From the NCBI GenBank assembly GCA_030427835.1, contig JAUICN010000007.1, positions 115,618-179,617 of the forward strand: a DNA stretch of 64,000 nt, given 5' to 3'. This document shows positions 28,301-35,668 of the stretch, one piece after another. The translations under genes were made by a program, and so were the position numbers. Under the pieces are notes generated by a model, which worked only from the letters and a program-made list of their open reading frames with translations, searched no databases and had not been told where the DNA came from. The DNA is from Polyangia bacterium (GTDB lineage: Bacteria > Myxococcota_A > Polyangia > Polyangiales > JAUICN01). Within the stretch, counting starts at the first letter, position 1. Every line of letters starts with the position of its first letter.

Positions 28301-28460
28301 GGTCGACGGGTGCGGAAAAATCTCCTTCCATGGAGATCTCGATGACAGGCATGCCCACCCACTGTTCTGGGATTTCCGCCAGGACGTGGCTGGGCACCCA
28401 TAGGGCCAGCAGTAGTGCGATCCCGAGAATTCCCTGTGTTGTGCGTTGGGTGTGGTTCAC
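25374..28460 (-). CDS. Omp85 protein (BamA/TamA-like) with seven apparent POTRA repeats
   Basis: 1028 aa; signal peptide, periplasmic POTRA repeats, C-terminal 16-strand-type barrel ending in Phe. By eye I count seven POTRA-like units between residues 30 and 660, against five in BamA and three in TamA. The barrel has the GGVDTMRGY and RGGIFNDLGN segments of the family. It inserts or assembles outer-membrane proteins. GTG at 28460 overlaps the tamB stop (GTGA); a TTG at 28478 is the alternative. Pairing with tamB points to TamA-like work, but size and POTRA number are nearer BamA. Confidence 0.88.
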   Translation of the reverse strand: MNHTQRTTQGILGIALLLALWVPSHVLAEIPEQWVGMPVIEISMEGDFSAPVDPREIGIPLGAPISRELVRRATYRLARSGRWEDVQFRMEAMGDAGIRIVAMLEPRIALQRIEVWGNRILEDEDVLRAAEIGEDTSFQSSTLPTVVDRIKARYREAGYHDTQVETVLRDTDDTTRKVLILRLQEGPPTRITGFSFLPDRLPEGKAWMRKSKLRPSMIWNHRQLIDRLRRLQQTLRNEGWLQARFSDPHVERNGQQAQVSVGLRLGPHYTLRIHGEHPLDRQAVIEHLNLSEERLTNAVLQAAVDRLRDLYHRHGFEEARITTTIRHPPRSSTDPTPEPDRVELHINIETGPQHRVVAIAFPGAVHFRPGFLRRQVYSYLEESLPGSTLIHPVDSQVVQSVGFGSRARNRRKSTKPFVANPQHIYHQPTYESAANHISELYKTQGFLHVNVGAPTVKPIKRKRQQEVPGHQSLVEIPIIEGPQTFLHNVEFVGNESISSATLIHAIRLERGTPFSHLSLEEARIEMINLYQDRGHFYARIEAESEFSTDQSRALVRFHIVERFKVKVGNIRVLGAEETRLSIIRDRLKLHEGGLYRPAAVRESQENLMGLGVFSSATIAPEDPELPAEVKTVVVTVTERKPQYLDFNVGVSTGEGARGGFEYGYRNLFGSAVSLALRVQLAYQFFFVDDQLRQRYETLLDEEGITARLERNITIGLGIPHAFRLPNVRLSFDVVQARDNERDFGLDQNSLGMTWSWRPSRRWNTALSEQLENNNVDLLTGDSLNDYLATNTDPRLERLLRVPEGRSTIVSTQWTTRTDFRDNPFVPSRGFFFSTFAEYAQTLNSEQASRVDASTFRSNFIKTQATATAYMPITDGWVWANQIRGGRVFHLESGSQTYPNRRFFLGGVDTMRGYLQDAMVPQDVAEQIQQDPNLTFSDVVRGGDTFLLARSELRFPITGSLRGGIFNDLGNLWVDPTQFNPAKVRPTAGFGIRLQTPVGPLAFDYGIILTRRRELGEPFGAFHFSIGLF

Positions 28461-31400
28461 TCGAACTCCAGGCGCCAACGCAGATCCACACCGACATTGC
28501 CGATGCTAGAGGCCGTGGTTGTATTGATGTTGTCGTAGGCCGCTTCTACGCTGGTTTCGTCGTTGAGCTGCCATTCCACACCCGTACGGATTTCCCGGCC
28601 TTCGGATAGGCCGGTGGAAGCGCGCACGCGTACCTTGTCGGTAATTCGTTTTCCAATGGTGACCTGGGGTTCTGTTCGGTTGGAACGTACCGAGTAGCGA
28701 CTGGTGATTTGAAAATCATCGATGACAGGCACCACTTCCCGCACTTCGCGGTCCAAGCCAGTGACGGTGGCGAGGGCTTCGATGGCCGCGGTACCGGTGA
28801 CATCTCCCGCCTGCAGTTGATCGGCCTCTGCACGGGTCATTCCCATGGTGAGCAGCAGCAGAATGTCTTCCTGGGGGAGCGCCGGTGTGCTGGAGGTGGT
28901 GAGTTTCATTGCGTCGGCGTCCCCGGTGGCCTGGAGCAGCACACGCCAGCGTGGTCCGGTGAGGCCGCCTGCTCTTCGAATCCTGGTTTCGGCGCTGATA
29001 TCGAGATGGGGCGTGAAGGATTGGGGATCGTCAAAGAGAATGAGCCCCCTACGTATGTCGAAATCCGTGTTGCGGAAGTGCACGGTTCCCCGGGGGATCG
29101 TGAGGGTGCCAATGGCACCAAATCGCTGATCGGTACCCACAAGCCGAAACGGTTGCTTTGAATCTTCGATGTTCATTTCTGCGTCGATGAGGTTGTTGGC
29201 GACGCGAATGGGAGTTTGCTCCTCTACCCTTAGATCAATCTCGATGTGATCGTTTTCAGGATCGTACCGTTGTACGGAAGTGCGTTTGGTGCGGGAGATT
29301 TCGTCCAATGTTTGGGAAAGGGCGATGGGCTTCTCGTAGACGACGCGCCCGAGGCGAAGGGTTCCTGTGAGCCGTGGTAGCCGTTGCCCTTCGGACCACC
29401 TCAAGGAGGTGGAGGAGGACAGGGTGATGTCCAGATCCTCCTGGGGGGTGAAGGAGATGTTTTCGGATTCCACGTCGACCTGAAAACGTTCCAGTCCCCG
29501 TTGCTTTAGGCGTGCGGTTCCACCGATATCGATGGAACCCCCAGCCACCTCCGCGTGGATGTTTTGAACGGCGATGTCCTTTCCGGTGAACTGGAAATCC
29601 CCGATGACGTTTTGAATCGGCCTGTCGTACCCCGTGACCCGAAGGCCTCCGCCCCGTATTTCTGCACGGCCGTAGGCTCCTGGATCCTCGATGGGGCCCC
29701 GCAGATTGATACGAACTTGGGCTGTACCTTCGGAGTCCAGAACTCCGCTGGAGAGAAGGGCCAATAGATCGAGATCCATTGCGCCATCCAGGTTCATGTC
29801 GATTCCCCGTTGAATGGAAGCCTTACCAGAAACCGCAAGTTTGGAGTGGGTGCCCTGGACTACGGCCCGATCGATCTGTAGCTCGCCTCGATCGAGATTG
29901 ATTTCGATGGGGCCGTCGTTGTGGACCTCGACGGAGGATTCTTTGAGCTGGAGTTGATGAATAAGAAGACTGCCCACGAGGGTGTTGTCTTCCAGGGCTG
30001 ACCCGCCCGTGAAACGCATGCCAGCACTTACTTTTCCCTGCACCGAGTTTTGATCCGTGAGCTCGCGGAGCAGTGGTGACAAATCGAACTGGTTGAGCCA
30101 TAGGCGGCCCCGTAGTGGGTACACCTCGGTTCTTCCCATGGCCAGGTCGACTTTCACTTGGTTGTTTAACCCGGACCCACACACCAGGTATGCCATGGGT
30201 CGGGTGAGCACCGGGGTGGGTCCGTCCACGGTTTGCAGGGGAGGGTCGGGTTTCCAACGACCTTTCCAGAAACCCTGCCGTGCCCAGCCGCAGGGTTCGT
30301 CCTCGGGGGGATCCCCGTCCCATTTCGCTGCGGCCCGTACCCAGGGATCGGTTTTGTCGGTCATGCGCACGTAGATACGACCGTCGCCCAGGTACACGTT
30401 GTCGTACCGCATGCCGCTGGCGGTAATGTCAAAGCGCCCCCGGGGGATCTCCACGGTTCCTCGGATGTCTCCCAGCACGCCGTAGACCCCTTCCAGGTTA
30501 GGGAGGTTGTCTCCAATGCCTTCGGTTTCACGGAAGGTAAACCGGTCGACTGCGGTGGTCATTTGCAGGCGCCCGCCGAGCTCCATGTTGCCCTGTAGAA
30601 CTACTGTGCCTGCACCCTTTTTGAGGTGAAAATGTTCAAGGTCCAGCTCACCACCCAGATACCCCATCTCGTAGTTGTGCCAGGTCCATTTTCCTTTCAC
30701 CGCGCCGTCGGTAAACTTGAAGTCGTAGAGCGACATGGAGGGTAGTTGAAAGTTTAGGTCAGCCACCATGGTGCCGGTGGATGCGTCGCCGGGGTATCCG
30801 AGGGTGTAGCGAATGTTGGTGCTGCCTTGCAGTGTTCCTTGGTAGGGGGCGAAGCGTTCGTCGGTCTCGAAACCAAAGATGTGGTAGACGTTGGCCAGGG
30901 TGAAGCGTTTTGTGGAGAAGCGACCTTCGCTGCGAAACTTTTGATCGGTGAAGTCCAACACCAGGTTTTCGATTTCATAGTTTTCGCTCGCCTTGCGGCC
31001 CACCACATGGGGAAACCGGAGTACGACAGTTCCCGGGTCCATGGAAAAACGACTTTCCACATCGCCTAGGCGAAACTCGGCGAACTCAAAACCCAATGCC
31101 TTGAAGTTTCCGGTCATCACTGCGGTTTGGTTGTTGCCGACCACATCTACGTGAACGGTTCCTCGCCCTGCCATGGGGAAGATGACAAGTGGAGAGGCTT
31201 CCTGGAGATCCACGTCACCGTTGGCGGCGATGTTTAGGCCGCCGTGAAAGCCGAGAAATACATTCCCATCGATTGTGGATTTGGGGGTTTTGAATAGGAC
31301 TTGTTGGAACCGGACCCCGTCGGGTCGTACTGAAATTTGGGCCTGCCCTGTGGCCTGGGCGGCTGCGATCAGGTGGCGTGCGGGCTTTATGTGCCAAGCG

Positions 31401-32851
31401 TCCTGTGTGACTTTGAAGTTCTGGGTTTCGAGTCGAAGTGGGCCGTTGAGTTGCAGTGGATCGAGTGTGCCTCGGATGCGAGATGTCCCCGTGAGATCCC
31501 ATTGCACGATGGTGTTGGGTGTGACCCCAAGCTGTTCCATGAGGTATTCGAACTCCAGGCCCTGGAGGTTGAGTTCCACGTCGAGGGGTTTGCTCCCCTT
31601 TAGGCCGAGTGAGCCGCTGAAGCCAACTTGCCCCCCCCCTTTGATGATGTGCATGGTCCCTTGGGAGATGTTGAGGGACTCTTCGTTGGCTTCGATTGTC
31701 GCGTCGAGATCCCCAAGGCCGAACTTGCCTACTTTGGCGTGCTCTACGTGGAGTTCTCCTGTGGCCACGGTGCCGGCATCTGAACGCTCTCCAACAAGGT
31801 TAATGTGGGCCACCCCTTGCAGGGGCGGGTGTTTCAGATTGTGGGGAAGGCGATCCAGTTGGGCCAAATCCACCCGAAGGGAAGCGCTGCCTTTCCATGT
31901 TTTGGGCCGGCGCACGGGTGGTTGGTCAGTGCCTGTGTTGGGTGTGCCGGTGTTGGGTGTGCCTGTGTTGGGTGTGTTGTTGTCCGTACGGGGAGGAAGT
32001 TCGATGGAGAAGCTTTTCAGTTCTGTGTCGAAGAAGGGGGTGCGCAGGATGCCTTCGTCCACGTGTAGGGTTTGGCCACTTCGATTGAGGTGAATGGCCA
32101 GCTGTTGAATGTCTTCGGTGCCCTTGCTGTGGTGGATCTGGCCGCCGCTGGCCTGGATTTCACAATCCATTTCCGTGGCGGAGGTGGCATCTAGCTGAAA
32201 GTGCACGCCTGCGAGTTTGATATCCCCGAACTCACTGGCCTCAAGTTCTACCGAGGCGTTGTTGGCGATGAGTTTGTCGAAGGGAAACTCACCGTTGCCC
32301 TTCCGATTGCGTTTTCGAGTGAACGGCAGATTGATGATGCGGTTGTCACGAACCACGAGCCGTAGGTGTGGTTGGTTCAGTTCGATGCGGTGCAGTCGAA
32401 AACGGCCAACAAGAAGACGCAACAGGGATGGGTGCAGGTTGACGTCTTCGGCACTTGCCAATGGGCCATACACGGGATCTGTCAGTTCCAGTTGGTTGAC
32501 GTGTAAGTGGGGCAAGGGAAGGAAGTTGACCCCTACCTGTTGAATGTTGGCGTCCAGTCCCAGTTCGCTGTGAATGATTTCAATGGCAGCGTCCCGAAGT
32601 CGATCCTGACCCCAGGAGGTTTGCAGGGCTGTGACGAGCATGAATGGGGGTACGAGCGCGGCCACCACAAGTACGTGAACCAGGTTTGGAAGCCACCCGC
32701 CCTTCTTGCGGCGCGATCGACGACGCTTGCGTTTGATGGAGGACGGACGGCGGCCTTTGCTCGAAGGGGCTGGACCTCTGGGCGCGGCCACGGCTTCATC
32801 TACATGAGGAGAGGTGCTTTTCCCCTCACTTTCTGGTGTTTTCGTGGGCAC
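28457..32851 (-). CDS. tamB: TamB/AsmA-like translocation and assembly module protein
   Basis: 1464 aa. One N-terminal membrane anchor (about residues 55-75, after a basic KRKRRRSRRKKGG run), then a very long beta-helical stretch and a C-terminal TamB (DUF490) domain with ILFDDPQSFTPHLDI and ILLLLTMGMTRAEADQL-type segments. Spans the periplasm, moving lipids or helping assemble outer-membrane proteins together with the Omp85 partner encoded directly downstream. A linker has PNTGT repeats from three 15-bp units (31931-31975). GTG start. Confidence 0.88.
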   Translation of the reverse strand: MPTKTPESEGKSTSPHVDEAVAAPRGPAPSSKGRRPSSIKRKRRRSRRKKGGWLPNLVHVLVVAALVPPFMLVTALQTSWGQDRLRDAAIEIIHSELGLDANIQQVGVNFLPLPHLHVNQLELTDPVYGPLASAEDVNLHPSLLRLLVGRFRLHRIELNQPHLRLVVRDNRIINLPFTRKRNRKGNGEFPFDKLIANNASVELEASEFGDIKLAGVHFQLDATSATEMDCEIQASGGQIHHSKGTEDIQQLAIHLNRSGQTLHVDEGILRTPFFDTELKSFSIELPPRTDNNTPNTGTPNTGTPNTGTDQPPVRRPKTWKGSASLRVDLAQLDRLPHNLKHPPLQGVAHINLVGERSDAGTVATGELHVEHAKVGKFGLGDLDATIEANEESLNISQGTMHIIKGGGQVGFSGSLGLKGSKPLDVELNLQGLEFEYLMEQLGVTPNTIVQWDLTGTSRIRGTLDPLQLNGPLRLETQNFKVTQDAWHIKPARHLIAAAQATGQAQISVRPDGVRFQQVLFKTPKSTIDGNVFLGFHGGLNIAANGDVDLQEASPLVIFPMAGRGTVHVDVVGNNQTAVMTGNFKALGFEFAEFRLGDVESRFSMDPGTVVLRFPHVVGRKASENYEIENLVLDFTDQKFRSEGRFSTKRFTLANVYHIFGFETDERFAPYQGTLQGSTNIRYTLGYPGDASTGTMVADLNFQLPSMSLYDFKFTDGAVKGKWTWHNYEMGYLGGELDLEHFHLKKGAGTVVLQGNMELGGRLQMTTAVDRFTFRETEGIGDNLPNLEGVYGVLGDIRGTVEIPRGRFDITASGMRYDNVYLGDGRIYVRMTDKTDPWVRAAAKWDGDPPEDEPCGWARQGFWKGRWKPDPPLQTVDGPTPVLTRPMAYLVCGSGLNNQVKVDLAMGRTEVYPLRGRLWLNQFDLSPLLRELTDQNSVQGKVSAGMRFTGGSALEDNTLVGSLLIHQLQLKESSVEVHNDGPIEINLDRGELQIDRAVVQGTHSKLAVSGKASIQRGIDMNLDGAMDLDLLALLSSGVLDSEGTAQVRINLRGPIEDPGAYGRAEIRGGGLRVTGYDRPIQNVIGDFQFTGKDIAVQNIHAEVAGGSIDIGGTARLKQRGLERFQVDVESENISFTPQEDLDITLSSSTSLRWSEGQRLPRLTGTLRLGRVVYEKPIALSQTLDEISRTKRTSVQRYDPENDHIEIDLRVEEQTPIRVANNLIDAEMNIEDSKQPFRLVGTDQRFGAIGTLTIPRGTVHFRNTDFDIRRGLILFDDPQSFTPHLDISAETRIRRAGGLTGPRWRVLLQATGDADAMKLTTSSTPALPQEDILLLLTMGMTRAEADQLQAGDVTGTAAIEALATVTGLDREVREVVPVIDDFQITSRYSVRSNRTEPQVTIGKRITDKVRVRASTGLSEGREIRTGVEWQLNDETSVEAAYDNINTTTASSIGNVGVDLRWRLEFE
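31931..31975. repeat. Three 15-bp repeats in tamB
   Basis: GCCTGTGTTGGGTGT at 31931, 31946 (one change) and 31961; encode NTGTP repeats near residue 295 of TamB. Confidence 0.85.
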
Positions 32852-32916
32852 AGATACTCAGGGTCAAAGTAGCATGGGGTAGGAACATTTCGCGATTCTG
32901 CTACCGTCGTTTGGCT

Positions 32917-34116
32917 ATGGATCCAGCACAGATTCTTGCGGGCAGCCTTCCCAATGGTTGGACCCGGGAGACCCCCATTCGCCGGGATGGTCAGGGCCGT
33001 TGGTTTCACGGGGAGGATGGGATCGATCATCCCAATTTGGTTCAGGCCTTTGATCGTTGGATCGAGGTCGCGCCAGATGGGCGCTATTGCCTGCGAAACG
33101 ATTTAAACTGGGCCTACATTGCGCTTGAGGGGGCCCCGGTATTTGTGCGGCAGGCGGTACCCAAGGCGGGCGGTGTGGAGCTTGGCTTGTCTGACGGGCG
33201 TTGTGAGATGCTTGATCCAAAGACTCTTCGCCAGGATGCCCAGGGGGTTCTGTATTGCACTGTGCGTGCGGGTTGCATGACGGCCCGTTTTTCACGGGAG
33301 GCCATGTGGGGGCTGAAGGATTGTCTTGGGGGAGAGGGCGATGTGCTCGAGTTGGACGGTGTTCGTTTTGAGGTGCCGACGGTTCAGGAGCCCCTGCTTC
33401 AACCCGTTCCTACGTTTGACGATGTGCCGCGTGCCCCGAAACCCGTGGGAGTCGCGTCCGAGGTTGCTGCCCTGGGGGGAGTTCAGGGAACTGCGAAGGA
33501 CGTTTCACCTTTGATGGGGCGGCTGTCGGGGGCGGTGGTCCTGCTCGTGCTGGGTTTGGTGGGCGTAGCCATGGTGTTTGCGGTGGTGGATGGGCAGCGG
33601 CGTGCCGCGAGCGCTCCAATCGAGGCGTTTTTGGGCAAGGAAGTGTTTCAAGGGCAGGGCTCTGGCACCGACCCGAGCGCATACTTTTTGGGTGAGAAAC
33701 CTGCGCCTGATTTTACTCTGCCTGATGGAGCCGGGAATCCGTGGAGGCTTGGGGATCATCGGGGCCGCTGGGTGCTGCTCAACTTCTGGAGTGTGACCTG
33801 TGCGCCGTGTGTGGAGGAGATGCCAAGCCTTGTGGAGTTGGCCCGCTGGGGTTCACGAAAGATGGACCTGGATGTGGTGGCTGTTTCCGTGGATTCGGGT
33901 TTGGGCGCTGTCAAATCGGAGTTTCCTAATGGCGCCACTCCCGGGCTGACACTGCTGTTTGACCCCGAAAAGAAGGTGGTTCGGGACGCTTTTGGGACGA
34001 AAAAGTACCCAGAAACCTGGCTTATCGACCCAACGGGCACCATTCGCCTACGGGTGGATGGCAAGCGGGATTGGTCCCAACCGGTGGTTTTCGACCTGAT
34101 CGACAGCCTCGAGTAG
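32917..34116 (+). CDS. DUF1285-like domain fused through a membrane helix to a TlpA/ResA thioredoxin
   Basis: 399 aa. Residues 1-155 resemble DUF1285 proteins (RRDGQGRWFHGEDGIDHPNL, DGRYCLRNDLNWAYIALEGAP). A Pro-rich linker leads to a membrane helix (204-224), then a TlpA-like domain (about 255-399) with W291-S-V-T-C295-A-P-C298 and the cis-Pro region TKKYPETWLID. With one helix and a cytoplasmic DUF1285 part, the thioredoxin would face the periplasm as a membrane-tethered disulfide reductase, perhaps for cytochrome c or envelope proteins. Start at ATG 32917; upstream in-frame codons lack support. Divergent from tamB. Confidence 0.75.
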   Translation: MDPAQILAGSLPNGWTRETPIRRDGQGRWFHGEDGIDHPNLVQAFDRWIEVAPDGRYCLRNDLNWAYIALEGAPVFVRQAVPKAGGVELGLSDGRCEMLDPKTLRQDAQGVLYCTVRAGCMTARFSREAMWGLKDCLGGEGDVLELDGVRFEVPTVQEPLLQPVPTFDDVPRAPKPVGVASEVAALGGVQGTAKDVSPLMGRLSGAVVLLVLGLVGVAMVFAVVDGQRRAASAPIEAFLGKEVFQGQGSGTDPSAYFLGEKPAPDFTLPDGAGNPWRLGDHRGRWVLLNFWSVTCAPCVEEMPSLVELARWGSRKMDLDVVAVSVDSGLGAVKSEFPNGATPGLTLLFDPEKKVVRDAFGTKKYPETWLIDPTGTIRLRVDGKRDWSQPVVFDLIDSLE

Positions 34117-34118
34117 CT

Positions 34119-34138
34119 CCATTTCAATTCTGAAATGG
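34119..34138. repeat. Palindrome CCATTTCA-N4-TGAAATGG
   Basis: 8-bp arms around ATTC, two bases after the TlpA-fusion stop. Shares CATTTCA-N4-TGAAATG with 34664-34683. It could be a transcript end hairpin or an operator; no U tract follows. Confidence 0.5.
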
Positions 34139-34663
34139 GCGGCCACAGCGATTTAGCCACAGCAATCTAGATGCGCATGTGTTGGGTTTCGACCCCTCCG
34201 TGCGGTCGGGAGGTTGCCGAAAACGACCCAGGTTCGAAAATTAATTAATGATCTCAAGACTGATGGCTGCCGTCAGGTTCGAATGGTTGGGTTTGAACGG
34301 CTGAAAGGGCATTCTGTGTCGAAAAATGGTTTTCAGCGCGTGTCTTATTTTCGTCCAAAGGAAAGCGTGCCCGTAATCATTTGGTAAAACGGCAACATTC
34401 GACCGCTAGCCATCCCGCTAGGGCGTGTCGGAAGAGCTCGCTTTGATTCGGGCTCAGGAATTAAAATGGCCCACGATCCACTGGGGGGTAGGGATCGCGG
34501 GCCTACAACAACTGAATCCGGCTCCGTACAAATAAGGGGGGGATGTACGAAGCGTTTCCCAGCCACATAGGAGTGAAGCAATCCCCGTGCCAAGGTGGAA
34601 AGTGCAGTTTTTACATTGGTAGGACATGAATGCCCGGTTTCTTGGTTGCAGCTCTGCAATTGT

Positions 34664-34683
34664 GCATTTCATATGTGAAATGC
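34664..34683. repeat. Palindrome GCATTTCA-N4-TGAAATGC
   Basis: 8-bp arms around TATG, about 125 bp before the small gene at 34809. Twin of the palindrome at 34119-34138; a further half-site CCATTTCAGCG lies near 34758. Confidence 0.5.
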
Positions 34684-34808
34684 GCTCGGTCAGATGACGT
34701 GCTCCATGGGAGGATTTGGATTCTGATGTCTAAGCATTGCCAGTAACGGGATTTCTGCCCATTTCAGCGTGTGACACCGTGTGGATCCTCTGCTAACCCT
34801 TGGGACCC

Positions 34809-35027
34809 ATGGCTACCGGTTCCGACAATTCCTCTGTATTCAGCAATCCCGATCAGATTCTTGGCAACGCTTACGACAAGCGCTTGCGGTCCCGTGCTCT
34901 TGAATCGGGCCGTCTTAAGCTTGCGGATCTGAAGGGCCACTTGAGCGGCTTGGAAGACATGTCGGGAAATGCGGAAACGGTTGTGGTGGATGCCGCGTCT
35001 TCGACGAGCGATTTGTCGAACGACTAG
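34809..35027 (+). CDS. Small hypothetical protein
   Basis: 72 aa, acidic and Ser-rich, no cysteines or membrane segment, no family recognised. ATG 34809 is preferred over a TTG three codons upstream. It precedes the DUF1844 gene on the same strand, with a 15-bp tandem repeat array between them. Its middle (NAYDKRLRSRALESGRLKLADLKGHL) reads as one amphipathic helix, which supports it being real. Confidence 0.5.
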   Translation: MATGSDNSSVFSNPDQILGNAYDKRLRSRALESGRLKLADLKGHLSGLEDMSGNAETVVVDAASSTSDLSND

Positions 35028-35057
35028 TTGATTGGGCTGAGCTCGTTTAACACGACT

Positions 35058-35117
35058 GGTTTCGACGCATTTGGTTTCGACGCATTTGGTTTCAGGGCAT
35101 TTGGGTTTAGGTCACTT
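35058..35117. repeat. Four tandem 15-bp repeats
   Basis: Units GGTTTCGACGCATTT at 35058 and 35073 (identical), then two diverged copies at 35088 and 35103. They lie between the 72-aa gene and the DUF1844 gene and read Gly-Phe-Asp-Ala-Phe in an open frame that is not the DUF1844 frame. Confidence 0.85.
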
Positions 35118-35137
35118 GATTTTGGGGGATGCAACGC

Positions 35138-35491
35138 ATGGATGAGGCGAAACCAGATTCCAGTGCCAAGGGCTCCCTCAAGGATTCCAGTGCTGAGGGC
35201 TCCGTCAAGGAGTCCAACGGTGTTGTGCCCATTGATTTCAGTACGTTTGCCCTTTCATTGGGAGCATCGGCGCTTGCCCATTTGGGCGAAAGGATGTCGG
35301 CTGACGGTGTGCCCACTCCCGTGTCGTTGCCCCTGGCGCGACAAACCATCGACCTGATTGCCCTGTTGGAAGAGAAGACCGCTGGAAACCTCAGCGGTGA
35401 AGAAGAACGCCTGATGTCTCAACTGCTCGTGGAACTTCGCATGAAGTACACCGCCAAGTGCAAAGAGACCCCCGGCTCCAACTGCGAATAA
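35138..35491 (+). CDS. DUF1844 protein
   Basis: About 117 aa. VPIDFSTFALSLGASALAHLGE and LPLARQTIDLIALLEEKTAGNL match DUF1844, a small cytosolic family common in deltaproteobacteria and of unknown role. The N-terminus carries two 27-bp repeats (35156-35209) encoding DSSAKGSLK/DSSAEGSVK. ATG 35138 has GGGGG nine bases upstream; ATG 35129 is the alternative with worse spacing. Confidence 0.85.
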   Translation: MDEAKPDSSAKGSLKDSSAEGSVKESNGVVPIDFSTFALSLGASALAHLGERMSADGVPTPVSLPLARQTIDLIALLEEKTAGNLSGEEERLMSQLLVELRMKYTAKCKETPGSNCE

Positions 35492-35668
35492 CGGCCGGCT
35501 GGTTGGGTTCGGGCCCTGCGCCGCACTTTTTGTGAGCCTTACTTGAGCTTCTTTGCCTGTCTGGGAATATTATTGTCCTAATATGCGTATATGTGGACTC
35601 TTAAGGTGCGTCCATAATGTGAGGGGTGTTTTCCTCGTATTGCCTGTGGACGCTGAAGGGCTTTGAAG

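Larger units (their letters stand above)
34117..34808. other. Noncoding stretch with matched palindromes
   Basis: 692 bp without a believable gene. It holds two near-identical palindromes near its ends (34119-34138 and 34664-34683), a CCTCCG/CGGGAGG hairpin (34195-34213) and a strong GGCCC-A-CGATCC hairpin (34468-34503). I see no tmRNA, RNase P or SRP RNA signature. Confidence 0.45.

Noticed and set aside
34345..34659. 104-aa minus-strand ORF in the noncoding stretch
   Set aside because: No ribosome site, no domain, composition like the surrounding noncoding DNA.
35028..35357. 109-aa ORF reading GFDAF repeats
   Set aside because: TTG start, overlaps the DUF1844 gene in another frame, low complexity.
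35580..35612. Sigma-54-like element before the fibrinogen-like lipoprotein
   Set aside because: GG and GC are 11 bases apart and the -12 part is poor; the same 11-base fault occurs before the HEAT lipoprotein.
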